Source of the DNA: Exophiala sp. HKRS030
Lineage: Eukaryota > Ascomycota > Eurotiomycetes > Chaetothyriales > Herpotrichiellaceae
Reading direction: 5' to 3'
Length of the DNA: 64,000 nt
NCBI GenBank assembly: GCA_023897205.1
Contig: JAHWDD010000001.1
Location: forward strand, 124,001 to 188,000
The notes under the pieces are model-generated. The model made no database searches and was not told the origin of the DNA. It saw only the letters and a list, made by a program, of their open reading frames with translations. Made by a program: the position numbers and the translations under genes. Below are positions 47,004 through 57,563 of the stretch, one piece after another; position 1 is the first letter of the stretch; each line of letters begins with the position of its first letter.

Positions 47004-49020
47004 GGAGCAGGGGAGAGTATGAGTCAAGGGTGGCGGCTATCTGTTTTTCTTGCTCATTATTTATGATACCCATGTCTTTCTTTGGAGAACCAGAACAAGC
47101 AGGAATTAGTCTTTAATTTTTGTTTGGATGAGCATGGCATGCGTGTTGGGATACCTCGGGCATGTCGTGAGGCGTTGGAATATCTGATCAGTTGGATTAG
47201 TCATATACAAAGCCTACATACGCACGCACGGAGAGTAATGAAGATGAAATTCACGATGCAATATGAACATGACCGCGCAAGATTTCTTGGTACCTGTTAC
47301 CGTATTATGTTGTCAGCCCCTCAGCCTCAGTCTTCAGCTGGAGACCTTGGGGGAGGCATACGTACTTTGTATTACGCCCACTAGAGGCAAAACCATGGAG
47401 ACAGGTTAGGATGTATCTTGCGAAGGCAAATGACGCCTTGCATGCGCAGTCCGTAAAGGCCCGCAGCCCATGTGGACCGGACGAGGTTGATCATTGAATC
47501 ACATGGGGCCGGCAAAACAGACAGATGGATGTTCTATGAGGAACAAATGATATAGCGCCGATGACTGTGCAGTGCAAAGTGCGAATCTATGCAAGTGTGA
47601 CGGAGACTGGGTACCCTGTTCGAAAGATCCGCCCGCCAGGCCGTCAGCCTCACTAACAAACTCCATATCCGGGTACCTAATTAAATCTTCAGGCCAACCG
47701 GGGAATTTAGGCCATCATGAACAATACAACATGTATTCCAGACACCGTATACGAGTACGAGTATGGTAATTAGAGCCGGAGCTCTAGAGACTTGAATATG
47801 ATGAACACCAGTACTCCTCAAGAGAAAATGAGGAAGAATTACAATGAGGCTTCGAAAGGATGGATTATGATGGTATTCGTGAAAGAGTCTATACCGAGGG
47901 AAACATTTCAGGCGAGTGATGATGTCTGAAGGATTTTTGGAACCATTTCGTCGAGCGTGCTACGCGAGTACAGTATCTGTCACTGGGCTGTATTGTTTGG
48001 TTGGTCCAGTCTGCGTGACCATCTGACGACGACGTGTGTGTGTAATGACGAACTTTTTGAAAAAGGGCGGCCGCATGGACACCATAAGGGCCTTGCCTAG
48101 CTAGGTTCCAATTTGCGAGGGACTTGTGAAGTACTATTGAATCCCGCATGAAAAATATGGTTGGTCCATCAAATAATACAAAATACGAGATACGAGTACG
48201 AGGATCTAGAATCTAGAATCGACAGACTTCAGGTGATGAAAAGCACCTAGACAGTAGTGAAGTGTCATGCGTATTATGCTCTGTGCAGTACAGACGTACT
48301 CGCTAAATCGACGCATGGTAATCAATAATGCCTAGGCATGTTTTTTTTTACGGTACTCGGAACTGTTTAAACCTTTTAAATGACCGCAAGGACTTCCATA
48401 TGCAGTCAACTACACGGGGAGGCTCTTGCATGTTTTTAGGCCCTCTAGCCTACTATCGCACTTCGTTTACGGGCGAGAAAAATAATGTCTGGGCATTATT
48501 ACTCCGTCTTTGCAGGCCTCATTATTCTTTTGCACTGCCACAATCTAAACCGTTCTCAGCCCTTTTCCCTCTGCAAGAGTATCCAACCTCATCATCAGGT
48601 TCCCTTTCAAATCTTCTGCACCAAATCTTGACCCTCATTTGGACTCCGTGCAGTACATATCTCGTCGTTCCTTTTCTGAAACCCTTTGCTCTCCTCCGAT
48701 TTTTTTCCTTTTTTATTACTTTGCGTATTCGACTACTACTCGTGTGCGGTCGAAATAAAACTGCTTGATTCCACTCCTTTGTACAAGCAGAAAACGACCC
48801 GCCTCCTAGATAACCTCCCCCCAAAACACAATGACATCCACCCTCCTATTATCCCCTTAATTTCCCTTGTCGAGATCGCCAAACGGCCTTCACCTTGCCG
48901 CATTGCAACCTTCTCGATAAATACACAAAAGAGAAAGTCAAAACCGACAATACATACCCTCACTGGCGCGTTGTGACGAGGCTGCGCCCCAGGACACTGA
49001 CTATCTCTCTCGCTTCCACC
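47004..49020. other. 2-kb intergenic region with TACGAGTAC words
   Basis: No gene is supported. TACGAGTACGAG-type words occur near 47749-47765 and 48187-48201. From about 48530 the plus strand is CT-rich, and the last 200 bases probably form the leader of the glycosyltransferase gene. Small frames (47082-47384, 48328-48768) look like chance. Confidence 0.5.
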
Positions 49021-50073
49021 ATGCGTCGCAGCGTCGTCATCTTCCTCCTAACCACGATCGTGGTCGTCACATTACTCCTACACTCGGTGTCAACGCTACT
49101 GTCGTTACTCATTGAAGATGCCTCGCGCGATGCCATTCACCGCACCGATATCCCCGCGCCCAACTCGACCCTCCTCGACAACCGACCGCACCTCATCCCC
49201 AAGATCATCCACCAGACGTACAAGAACGAATCGATCCCGTCGCGCTGGCTGTCCGCCCAACGGTCGTGCATAAACCTCCACCCGGACTACGAGTACGTCC
49301 TGTGGACCGACGAAAAATCTCACGATTTCATCGCCAAAGAATACCCCTGGTTCCTCAGCACCTTCACGAGTTACAAACACAACATCCAGCGCGCCGATGC
49401 GATCCGGTACTTCGTCCTCGCCCACTACGGAGGTGTTTACATCGACCTGGACGACGGGTGCGAGCGTCGCCTGGACCCTTTACTGAGCTACACCGCCTTT
49501 GTGCGCAGGACGGTGCCGACGGGCATATCCAACGACGTCATGGGCTCGATACCCCAGCACCCGTTCTTCCTCCGGGTCATGGAGAGTCTGCCGGGCGCAA
49601 ACCGCAGTTGGGTCCTGCCGTACATCACCATCATGGCGAGCACGGGCCCGCTGTTCCTCAGCGTGATATGGAAGAAGTGGATGGGCGAGCACGCCGACCT
49701 GGACCCAGACACGTGGATCGGGAGGGTGCGAGTCATCATGCCGAGCGAGTACAGCGACCACACGTGGAGCTTCTTCAAGACCTACAAGGGGGACAGTTGG
49801 CACGGGGACGACGCCCGCTTCATCTTCTGGATGGGCAGGAACTGGATGCTCCTTACCGCACTCGGCTTCTTGCTGGCCGGAGTGCTGGGCCTGATGGTGT
49901 GGTACGTCTATTCAAGGCTGATCATCATGGGGTCCAGACGGCGTGCTGGGGGCGTCGGTAGCCCTCGAGTGAGCCCGTTCAGGTTCGTCGGCGTCGGGTC
50001 GAGGGTGCCCTTGTGGAACGTCTGGAGTGGCAAGACACAAAGTTATGAGTTGGTGGCCCAGCATGATGCCTAA
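49021..50073 (+). CDS. GT32 mannosyltransferase, MIPC synthase catalytic subunit type (Sur1/Csh1-like)
   Basis: Single exon, 350 residues from ATG 49021. A signal-anchor helix spans about residues 5-30. The GT32 core follows: PKIIHQTYKN, then NIQRADAIRYFVLAHYGGVY and the metal-binding DLDDG at about residues 142-146 (DXD motif). A second membrane helix (LTALGFLLAGVLGLMVWYVY) lies near 275-298 and the C-terminus is basic. In yeast, Sur1 and Csh1 pair with Csg2 to add mannose to inositol phosphorylceramide in the Golgi. Och1-type GT32 enzymes lack the C-terminal helix, which favours the sphingolipid branch. Codons are strongly GC-rich at third positions. Confidence 0.9.
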   Translation: MRRSVVIFLLTTIVVVTLLLHSVSTLLSLLIEDASRDAIHRTDIPAPNSTLLDNRPHLIPKIIHQTYKNESIPSRWLSAQRSCINLHPDYEYVLWTDEKSHDFIAKEYPWFLSTFTSYKHNIQRADAIRYFVLAHYGGVYIDLDDGCERRLDPLLSYTAFVRRTVPTGISNDVMGSIPQHPFFLRVMESLPGANRSWVLPYITIMASTGPLFLSVIWKKWMGEHADLDPDTWIGRVRVIMPSEYSDHTWSFFKTYKGDSWHGDDARFIFWMGRNWMLLTALGFLLAGVLGLMVWYVYSRLIIMGSRRRAGGVGSPRVSPFRFVGVGSRVPLWNVWSGKTQSYELVAQHDA

Positions 50074-50800
50074 GGCGCTCCAACCCGGGCTCCCTAGCAG
50101 TACCCCAGGGCGTGTATGTGTGTGTGTGGTTGCGTGCATGTGCTTTGATTTTGAGCGATGGCGTTCTGGCAGGGGAAAGAAAAGAAAAATTTCCCCATGA
50201 CTACTTTTTACAATGGTGACACCGATTTCAACACACTTTGGGTGGTGGTTGAACGCAACCTGGTTTTGGTGTGCATCACAAAGCATGAACTTGTTGAAAA
50301 CAGAAACCACCCAAAGATACCCTGTACTCGTGGTATGAGTGCAGGTGGGTTTAAACGGTGACTTGTTGTACTTGCGGCTGCGCTGGCAAGCAAGAATGAG
50401 CCAATGATACTTGATCTGGGATGTTTGTTTTCCGGTGTGTTGACACACGTGGAAAATATTAAAAAACTAAACAGATTTGAAACCTCGACTCTGGCATTGT
50501 CCACCCCCCTTTCTCTTTTTGGTGAGACATATTAGGGTGCGTGGGTTTATACATACCTAGCTATACTCGTACTCTACTATATTTTAATAAGACAGGACCT
50601 TTTTATCTTACTCGTACGAAATACCCTACCTATCTTGATCAGACATATTCTGGTTCATGGCTTTCTGCCTGCTTGTTATCTATTTTCTATTTTCTTTGAG
50701 TCATACTGTATGTATCTAGAGGTACGATGTATATATATCAAGGTGCATATATATACATACACTTGGATGCGGGAGTACTTGGTATGTACAAGTGTAAGGT
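50074..50800. other. Convergent 3' flank, GT32 / aldehyde dehydrogenase
   Basis: Holds the two 3' UTRs. GT-rich repeats lie near 50112-50130, TACTCGTA-type words near 50565-50620, and TATATA runs near 50728-50760. No coding frame is supported. Confidence 0.5.
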
Positions 50801-52306
50801 TCAACCATACCTCGCACCTTGAATGTCCGGGTCGAACCAAGTGGGTTCGATGCCGTAGTTGATGACGGTACTCTTGAGTTTGGTGTAGCTCTCAAAGGCC
50901 TCCTGGCCGTTCTCCTTGCCGACGCCGCTCTCGCCGAACCCGCCCCAGGGGGAGGAAGGGTCGTTGAGGTGGTGCCCGTTGACCCAGACGATCCCCGACT
51001 CGATCTTGCCCGCGACGCGGTGGGCCTGGGCGAAGTCCTGCGTCCAGACGGAGGCGCCCAGGGCGAAGGCCGTGTCGTTGTTGGCGACGCGGATGATGTC
51101 GTCCTCGGAGGCACACCTGATGACGGCGATGACGGGGCCAAAGACCTCGTTGCGAGCCAGGTCGGTCCCGGGGACGGTCTCGACGACGGTGGGTTCGAAG
51201 AAGAATCCCTTGCCGTCGACGGTCGTCGGGTTCCCGCCGCACAACACCCGGCCCCCGTCTGATTTTCTGGCTCGCTCGACGAATTCGCCGCACCTCGTCA
51301 CAGACGCGCGGGAGATCACGGCGCCGATCTGGGTGCTCGGGTCTTGCGGGTCGCCGACCTTGAGGCCCTCGACACGACGCACCAGCGACTCCAAAAACCC
51401 GTCGTACAGGTCCTGATGCACGAGCAGTCTACTGCCCGTCACGCAGGTCTGGCCGCTGGCGATGAAACTCGCAAAAAGTGCCGCCTGGACCGCCCGGTCG
51501 ACCGGCAAGCTGGGGAACAGGCACACCGGGGCCTTCCCGCCCAGCTCGGCCGTCATGGGCACCATGTTCAGGGCCGCCACGGGGGCGATGGCTTGGTACG
51601 TGGCGATCCCCCCGGTCAGGTCGATCTTGGCGAGGTGCGGGTTCTCGCACAGGTACCTGCCCGTGTCCCTCCCGTGGCCGTTGATGATTTGCAAGGTGCC
51701 GTCGGGGAGCCCGGCTTCTCGAAACAGCGATCCCATCCTGATCACCGACATCGGTGCGAGTTCCGACGGCTTGACGACCACCACGTTGCCGGCGGCCAGG
51801 GCCGCCGCCATCTTCTTCGTGGCGATCAACAGCGGGTGGTTCCAGGGGGTGATTTGCGCCACCACGCCCAGCGGCAGGCGGGTGAGCGTGTTGATCACGG
51901 GCCCCTTGAACGGCGTCACTCGCCCTTCGTGGACCCTGGCCAGAGACGCAAAATATTCCAACCATTCCGGAACCCTCGCCAGTTGGGCCCTCATTTCCCG
52001 AATCGGACGCCCGGTCTGCAATGTCTCCAGTTCCACAAACTCAGGGATGCGTGAGCGAAGGAGACCGGCCGCCTTCGACAACACGGCGTACCGTTCCGAG
52101 GCGTCGGCTCTTGACCAAGTGCCACTCGCAAAAGCCCGTCTGGATTGTTCGACGACGTCATTGACAGAATCTTGTGTGGTCGCCTCGACGGTGGCGAGAG
52201 GTTCTTCGGTCGCAGGGTTCAGGACCGTGATGCGCTCCGCCGAAGCTGTAGCTTGTGCGCCATTGACCCAGTTCGATATATGAGGGATGTTGGACATTTT
52301 GGTCAT
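50801..52306 (-). CDS. NAD(P)-dependent aldehyde dehydrogenase
   Basis: Single exon of 501 residues from ATG 52306, the usual ALDH length. Catalytic residues are clear: Cys288 in SGQTCVTGSR, Glu254 in TAELGGKAP and Asn156 in ITPWNHPLL. The NAD-binding region includes VVKPSELAP. The place that is FTGS in most ALDHs reads DLTGGIATYQAI (about residues 229-240), so this is a divergent branch. The end TFE/PWGGFGESGVGKE motif is present as PWGGFGESGVG. The closest familiar group is betaine-aldehyde or general aldehyde dehydrogenases; the substrate is not known. The gene is GC-rich at third positions, with long antisense frames as a by-product. Confidence 0.93.
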   Translation of the reverse strand: MTKMSNIPHISNWVNGAQATASAERITVLNPATEEPLATVEATTQDSVNDVVEQSRRAFASGTWSRADASERYAVLSKAAGLLRSRIPEFVELETLQTGRPIREMRAQLARVPEWLEYFASLARVHEGRVTPFKGPVINTLTRLPLGVVAQITPWNHPLLIATKKMAAALAAGNVVVVKPSELAPMSVIRMGSLFREAGLPDGTLQIINGHGRDTGRYLCENPHLAKIDLTGGIATYQAIAPVAALNMVPMTAELGGKAPVCLFPSLPVDRAVQAALFASFIASGQTCVTGSRLLVHQDLYDGFLESLVRRVEGLKVGDPQDPSTQIGAVISRASVTRCGEFVERARKSDGGRVLCGGNPTTVDGKGFFFEPTVVETVPGTDLARNEVFGPVIAVIRCASEDDIIRVANNDTAFALGASVWTQDFAQAHRVAGKIESGIVWVNGHHLNDPSSPWGGFGESGVGKENGQEAFESYTKLKSTVINYGIEPTWFDPDIQGARYG

Positions 52307-53071
52307 TGTTTCTTCTTGTTTTTTTTTGTCGTCCGCGATTCAATCACTTCCGAAATCGATAGCTTAGCTATTTCGAGGCTATCTCATAGCTACTCGCACA
52401 AGCAGGACGTCTTTTTCCAGAGGTGTGATATTCGAAAATAGTTGTGTCGAAACGAGCGGCAATGATACGCACGATAGGACGTGAAGTATTCCGTACCGGT
52501 CCCGTAAATGTTGGACGACTGGAGGACTATATCAACAATACCTTTCAGTTTCAGGTTTGGTCACGGTGAAGAATGAAATTCCAACCAATTGACAGTAGTA
52601 TCTGTCTGTTTCTTTGGTGTGGATATAGCTCGACCAACTCTTGGTCGTACGAGGCTTCGATACCTCGACCTTAGTTGTTCAAAGTGAGATAAGATAAGAT
52701 GTACCTTAGGTCACCGGAGTTCAACGTCACCACTCTTCGGATTAATGCAACGACATCTCCGCAGGAATCCCTCAACTCACAACAATCACACGAGCATTTC
52801 CATGTACAGACACCGTTCGGCGAGTGGAGCTTGATTGAGAATTAGACATCACTTGGTCTAGTCTCTTCTACTTCCTACACAGCATCACTTCTCCAGTCAT
52901 TCATTACGGATATACATGTGAGATATCTGCTCACGTGGATTGACTGACTGATCCTTTCATCCATCCATCCTTCTTCGAAGATTAGTTGTCCCGATTCTTT
53001 TTTCTTTTCAAAACCTTTGGGACTTTCCGTCGGCCTTGGGGGCTTTGCTTGCTTCCAGTTTTTTAACTACG
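52307..53071. promoter_or_regulatory. Divergent promoters, ALDH / small membrane protein
   Basis: Lies between divergent start codons. Short direct repeats (GATAAGATAAGAT near 52687-52699, CATCCATCCATCC near 52959-52971) are present; the first contains GATAAG sites that could bind GATA factors. No coding frame is supported. Confidence 0.45.
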
Positions 53072-53419
53072 ATGCCACCTCCATCAAACATCAAAGGCGT
53101 CGTTCCGCCTGAACATCTCACATCCGTGGCCGCCGGTGGCTTCGCGGCGGGTGTCCTCCGGTTCGGTACAATCTCCATACTCTCGCACCTCCTCCTGCTT
53201 CGACATCCAGTCTATCGAGGCCTCACGATCCAGTTCAAGGTCTACTTGCAACTCAGCGCCATCATCCTGGGAGGCTGTATCTTTGCGGAGAAAAGAGTGT
53301 CGGAATACAATGACGCAGTGAGGAACAGAAACCGTGCTATGGAACGGAGCCGGCGGGTCTGGACCGAAGAGCAAGAGCTCAAAGAGAGAATCTCGAGGCG
53401 AGAAGCTGCTGAGAAGTGA
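53072..53419 (+). CDS. Small two-helix membrane protein with charged C-terminus
   Basis: 115 residues from ATG 53072; no intron needed. It has two hydrophobic segments, about residues 18-42 (VAAGGFAAGVLRFGTISILS onward) and 54-72 (FKVYLQLSAIILGGCIFAE), joined by a short basic loop (RHPVYRGLTIQ), then an Arg/Glu-rich helical tail to the end. The layout resembles HIG1-type mitochondrial inner-membrane proteins (two helices and a charged tail), but I cannot see the defining HIG1 residues with certainty. The N-terminus has no cleavable signal. A mitochondrial or ER location is a guess. Confidence 0.75.
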   Translation: MPPPSNIKGVVPPEHLTSVAAGGFAAGVLRFGTISILSHLLLLRHPVYRGLTIQFKVYLQLSAIILGGCIFAEKRVSEYNDAVRNRNRAMERSRRVWTEEQELKERISRREAAEK

Positions 53420-54525
53420 AACAAGACAAACAATACGACGAGAGGGTGGGCAGGGTCTCGGCACCTTTGAGCCCCGCGTAGTCTGTCACGAGCGTACCGG
53501 AGGAGTTTGATTGTTTGGATCCAAATCGTTGAGCAAGGTGATGGGTGAGAACCCGTCATCATACGCCGTCGACTCGGGTCCCTCCAGGGATGATCGGTGG
53601 ACACGCAGTGTGGATTCGGTGCCAGCTCGAGGGGTCCGTCAGCGTTGAAAGGATGCTCTGCTCGTCACCTCCTCTTGGTTCCTCAGGGTCAATCGAACAA
53701 CGATGCGGAGGAGGGACTCGTCCATAGTCACAAACTATTTGACCGTGGAAGATCATCAAGAAGACTCGTGGATCAAGAATGTATGAATGACTGGGGGGCT
53801 CGGCCGCATTGCTTCCGGCCAAGAAAGCATTTATGAGTGAATGAGATGGTCGCAAGACCGAGTCCAAGGACAAGTTCAAAGTGAATGTCACCTGCCTTTG
53901 CTTAACCTCCGAGACCTATCAAACCCCTCAAAAAAAGAGAGAGACAAAAAGTTATTTGGAGATTTGAAGCCCCGACCGTCTTTGCCAACGGTCGACGCTT
54001 CTAATACTCATCCCGACTATGACCATTCACAAATCTCAAATCCCTAAAGGAACGTATTACCCCGTAATACTTGTAGAGAATGCTACAGTAGTCATGGAAA
54101 CCTGCCGAAGACTCCCAAGTTTTTAATCCACTAAGCAGCTGGTTTCCAAGGATGAGCCCACCTCCAAACCACTTAAGCCAAAGGGCCGCAATGCGACGCG
54201 GTGAGTCTTACTAGTGGCCATCAAGGCGGTGTCCCTTTGTTGGACAAGATTTCACCAGAACGAGTATATATAGGGTATTATATATGATGGTGAATGTATG
54301 AATTCTCCTCAGGACGAGTACTGTATGTACAACCGGATGAGGAAGTATTACGGACGGGCGATAAGATAAGAAATTTCCCAACCGGTAAAACTTCGCTGTT
54401 GTTTCCATTGCCGGAATATTTTGCAGCGGGCTGTTACAATTTCATTTCAACGCGGCCCTTGACCACGAACCACGACCACAACTCGCCGTTGATTTTATAG
54501 TTCAATAAGTTCTCCAGCGGGCGCA
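53420..54525. other. Intergenic region upstream of Loc1
   Basis: No gene is supported; frames at 53559-53891 (minus) and 53597-53836 (plus) overlap each other and resemble nothing. It presumably holds the 3' UTR of the preceding gene and the promoter of Loc1. Confidence 0.5.
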
Positions 54526-55110
54526 ATGGCTCCTAAACCACCCACATCTTCCAACAACCACAAAGGTCCCAAAGCCCGTAAGTCAGCCACCGCGGGCTCG
54601 ACGACCGGAAAATCCTCCTCCAAAGTCGGCGGCCGACGTCCACCGACGAAGCAAGTCAAGTCCAAACCCGGGTCGCACGCCGACGGCGGCGCCGCCAACG
54701 CAAAGACGTCCAAGAAGCGCGAACGCACCTACACGGACAAGGAACTGGGCTTGCCGGCGCTGAACATGATCACCCCCGTCGGGGTGCAGAAGCCTCGCGG
54801 CAAGAAAAAGGGCAAGATCTTCGTCGACGACAAGGAGAGCATGATGACTATCCTGGCCATGGTGAACGCGGAAAAGGAGGGTCAGATCGAGAGCAAGATG
54901 ATCAAGGCCAGGCAGATGGAGGAGATCCGCGAGGCCAGGCGGAAAGAAATGGAGAAGAAAAAGGAACAGAAGCAGCAGGCCCTGGAAGAGGTGAAGAAGG
55001 GCTTGAAAAAGGGAAAGAAGGCTAGGGACAGCAAGATCGATGCGTCAGAGGAATACGGAAGGACCTCAGAGGGAAAAGAAAAGAAAAAGAAGAGAGTTTC
55101 GTTTGCGTGA
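54526..55110 (+). CDS. loc1: 60S ribosome assembly factor Loc1
   Basis: Single exon of 194 residues from ATG 54526. The N-terminal third is Lys/Ser/Thr/Gly-rich and disordered. The conserved block [20 protein letters not shown] is followed by [20 protein letters not shown], and then a long Lys/Glu-rich coiled-coil stretch. This matches fungal Loc1, a nucleolar protein needed for 60S subunit assembly and, in yeast, for ASH1 mRNA localisation. The strongly basic composition fits RNA binding. Only 79 nt separate its stop from the convergent hydrolase stop. Confidence 0.88.
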   Translation: MAPKPPTSSNNHKGPKARKSATAGSTTGKSSSKVGGRRPPTKQVKSKPGSHADGGAANAKTSKKRERTYTDKELGLPALNMITPVGVQKPRGKKKGKIFVDDKESMMTILAMVNAEKEGQIESKMIKARQMEEIREARRKEMEKKKEQKQQALEEVKKGLKKGKKARDSKIDASEEYGRTSEGKEKKKKRVSFA

Positions 55111-55189
55111 AAAAAACAACACAAAGGCAAAACCGCACATACTTGGTGTGTTCTATAAATGGTCTAATATCGACGAAACGTATCTACAG

Positions 55190-56868
55190 CTATGACGGGA
55201 TATTCATCTTGCGCCGCATGGGCTCAAAGACCGGCACTAGAGGGTTTCGATTATCGCGGGAAATTTGCCCCTCGAGTTGCGAATCGTCAGCGTCAATCCT
55301 GGATATGGCGTCTAGGTCAATGTCTCGTGCCATGGTTTGGAAGAACGCTGTGGTCTATGGTCACCCCATTCCGTCAGTTGAGGTCACAGTTGAGCATTGT
55401 GGCCTTCAGAATGGAAACTTACGACTCTCGCAAACCACCGTTTGCCCCCGAGTTCGAACCAACTCAGGTGGCCACCAGTGCTCGTTGTACACAGCACACC
55501 ATAAGGTGTCGTCTGGACTTCTTGTCGCGGCAAAGCTTCGCTCGCAGTCACCTGTCCTGTCAGCATGGAGAATAATTCTCCCATTTTCTCCGAACTTACT
55601 GGATCATCTTCCGCATGAATCGCGAGAAAGGGAATTCGGATGGCAAGCAGGGAATCTACGGAGGATGCATCCCGATAATAAGCTCCTTCCGTTGGGTAAC
55701 CCCAAGTTGGACCTTGAACATGTCTGCGAGTGCTTTAGCGGGCGTCTTAACTTGAAAGTGGCTCGAGACATACCGGTCAAATTCATGGAGATGTTTAATC
55801 TTTCGGACGGCATCGACGTCAATTTTGGGGTTTGTGGAGATTTGGTCGACGTGACTGCAGAGAAAAGGATTTGTGAGAAGGGTTGAAAGAGGGAGTACCG
55901 TTACTTCAGGGACTCACGTCTCGAATAGTCTCTTCATGCTGTTTCCCATGGCGGCGGAATATACATTCCGGTTGAACCATGTCCGTTGCAAAGCGAGACT
56001 GCCCGCCTGCAAGTCCCAGGGGTTGGAAATGATACAAGCTGCCTCCAAAGGACAATCACTGCCTTCTTCACCAAGATACTGTATACTTTAGTCTTGATAC
56101 TGAGTCAGACCGGCATAGATACTCTGTGCTTACATTTGTGAGAATGTTCGCTCCCAGCGAGAACCCAATACCAAAGAGCGGACGATTCGGAAACGTCTTT
56201 TTCAGCCATTTCACGGTCTGTCTCACGTCCCATGTAGCTCTCGCATTGTACAGAACGCTAGATGTCACCTTGGTCATAGCACATCCTCTGGAGATGACAA
56301 CACATGCCTCCCATCCACCTTCTCCCAACAGAGGAGCTAGGACATGCCGGAGATAGAGCTCGTGAGACCCACCACTCAAGCCATGAAGCATCACCAGCAT
56401 TGGGCAGTTGTCGAGGGAGCCGATGGTCTTGAACTCCTGTTCCGTGTAGTAGGTCGTCCTCGGCGGTAACGTCGGGTCGTGAGCATCGTTGGGTTTCGTG
56501 GCAAAATCAACCGCGAATTGTCCAGTGTATGTAGATTCCTCGTTCTCAAAGATCCGCCGCTTATAGTATATGGGAACGGATTGCCGGGTCAAAACCGTCC
56601 ATATGGTCTGAAGATGGCCGTTGAAGAGAAACGGGTTCAATCGACAAGGTGGAACGGCAGATTTGCATAGTTTTGCGAGCGAAGTAGTTCTGCCGTCCTT
56701 AGTTTTGAGTACAAGTGACTTTGCTGAATGCCAGTATCGAATTTTGGCCATGCCAACAACCTTGGCTGGTGATATAACAAAAGCAGCAAAGAGAGCGACG
56801 GTAATGACGGAAACAAAGACCGGATGCTCCTGGGCGAGAGAGACTGTGTCCGCCAGCAGGAAACTCAT
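55190..56868 (-). CDS. EMB8/YheT-type alpha/beta hydrolase
   Basis: Six exons on the minus strand (56868-56134, 56078-55918, 55854-55774, 55723-55600, 55551-55423, 55354-55190) total 464 residues; the five introns are 48-68 nt, canonical and in phase. An N-terminal hydrophobic helix (about 18-37) suggests a membrane anchor. RLNPFLFNGHLQTIW and PMLVMLHGLSGGSHE are family marks. The nucleophile is Ser237 in GFSLGAN; Asp is in HAEDDP and His in GGHLSWFE. Yeast relatives Eht1 and Eeb1 make and cleave medium-chain ethyl esters, and others act on lipids. The real substrate cannot be read from sequence. Confidence 0.93.
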
Positions 56869-57563
56869 TTTGTCTCTAATTGATATAGAGTCTCAGCACA
56901 CTCATCTTGAACGATATGTCTGTTTTCCCACGCTGCCTCAAAATATTAAAGTCGAGTCTATGAGGTCAATTAATTTTTTAATTCTTTGTTGTTGTTGATG
57001 GCCTGGTTACAGTACGGATATATAGCGCACATGCTTGAGACAGTGGCGCCTGTGCCGAGGAACAACGGGGGCTCACCAAGATCTTCCAGGCGTTGTCTCC
57101 GTCCAGTATCCGTCCTTACATAGGCCAACTGTTTCAATGCCCAATCGATTCGTGCGATTTGGTTTTGTAGATCCCGCCTAAGCAGTGACAGGCCACACGC
57201 GTTATTTTAACCTCACATTACTCCGTTCTCAATATCACAATAAATATCAATTTGACATCAGTCTCGCCTTGAATTCTACAGCCGTAGGTTTGACTCGATG
57301 CGATTGACAACGATGAACTTGCGTCTTGCATTGATATCGGCAAATGCCTCAGAGATTGGGCTGTCGCCGCTTTATGCATAAAGGGACAGTTCCACGCATC
57401 GTACGCGTTTGTTTGCGTGAGACAATCCTGGCTTAAATCGTATACCAGCATCGGGAGAAAAGGGAATTCTACTTCCAGGGGTCCCGGGCGCGACGTGATA
57501 TCGAAGCAAGAAGGCTGTGGCTCTGAAGAGAAGGGAAGTCACTGCCTGGAGGCCGCCATCACC
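56869..57563. promoter_or_regulatory. Divergent promoters, hydrolase / Scc4
   Basis: Lies between divergent start codons. The plus-strand frame just before 57564 is open back to 57417 but only from a GTG, so it is leader sequence. No other gene is seen. Confidence 0.45.

Noticed and set aside
49266..49961. Second plus-strand frame of 231 codons inside the GT32 gene
   Set aside because: Arg/Pro/His-rich composition typical of an off-frame read of a GC-rich gene; the GT32 frame explains the region.
51344..52283. Two plus-strand ORFs (236 and 273 codons) opposite the aldehyde dehydrogenase
   Set aside because: Antisense shadows; the minus strand encodes a full-length ALDH with catalytic residues.
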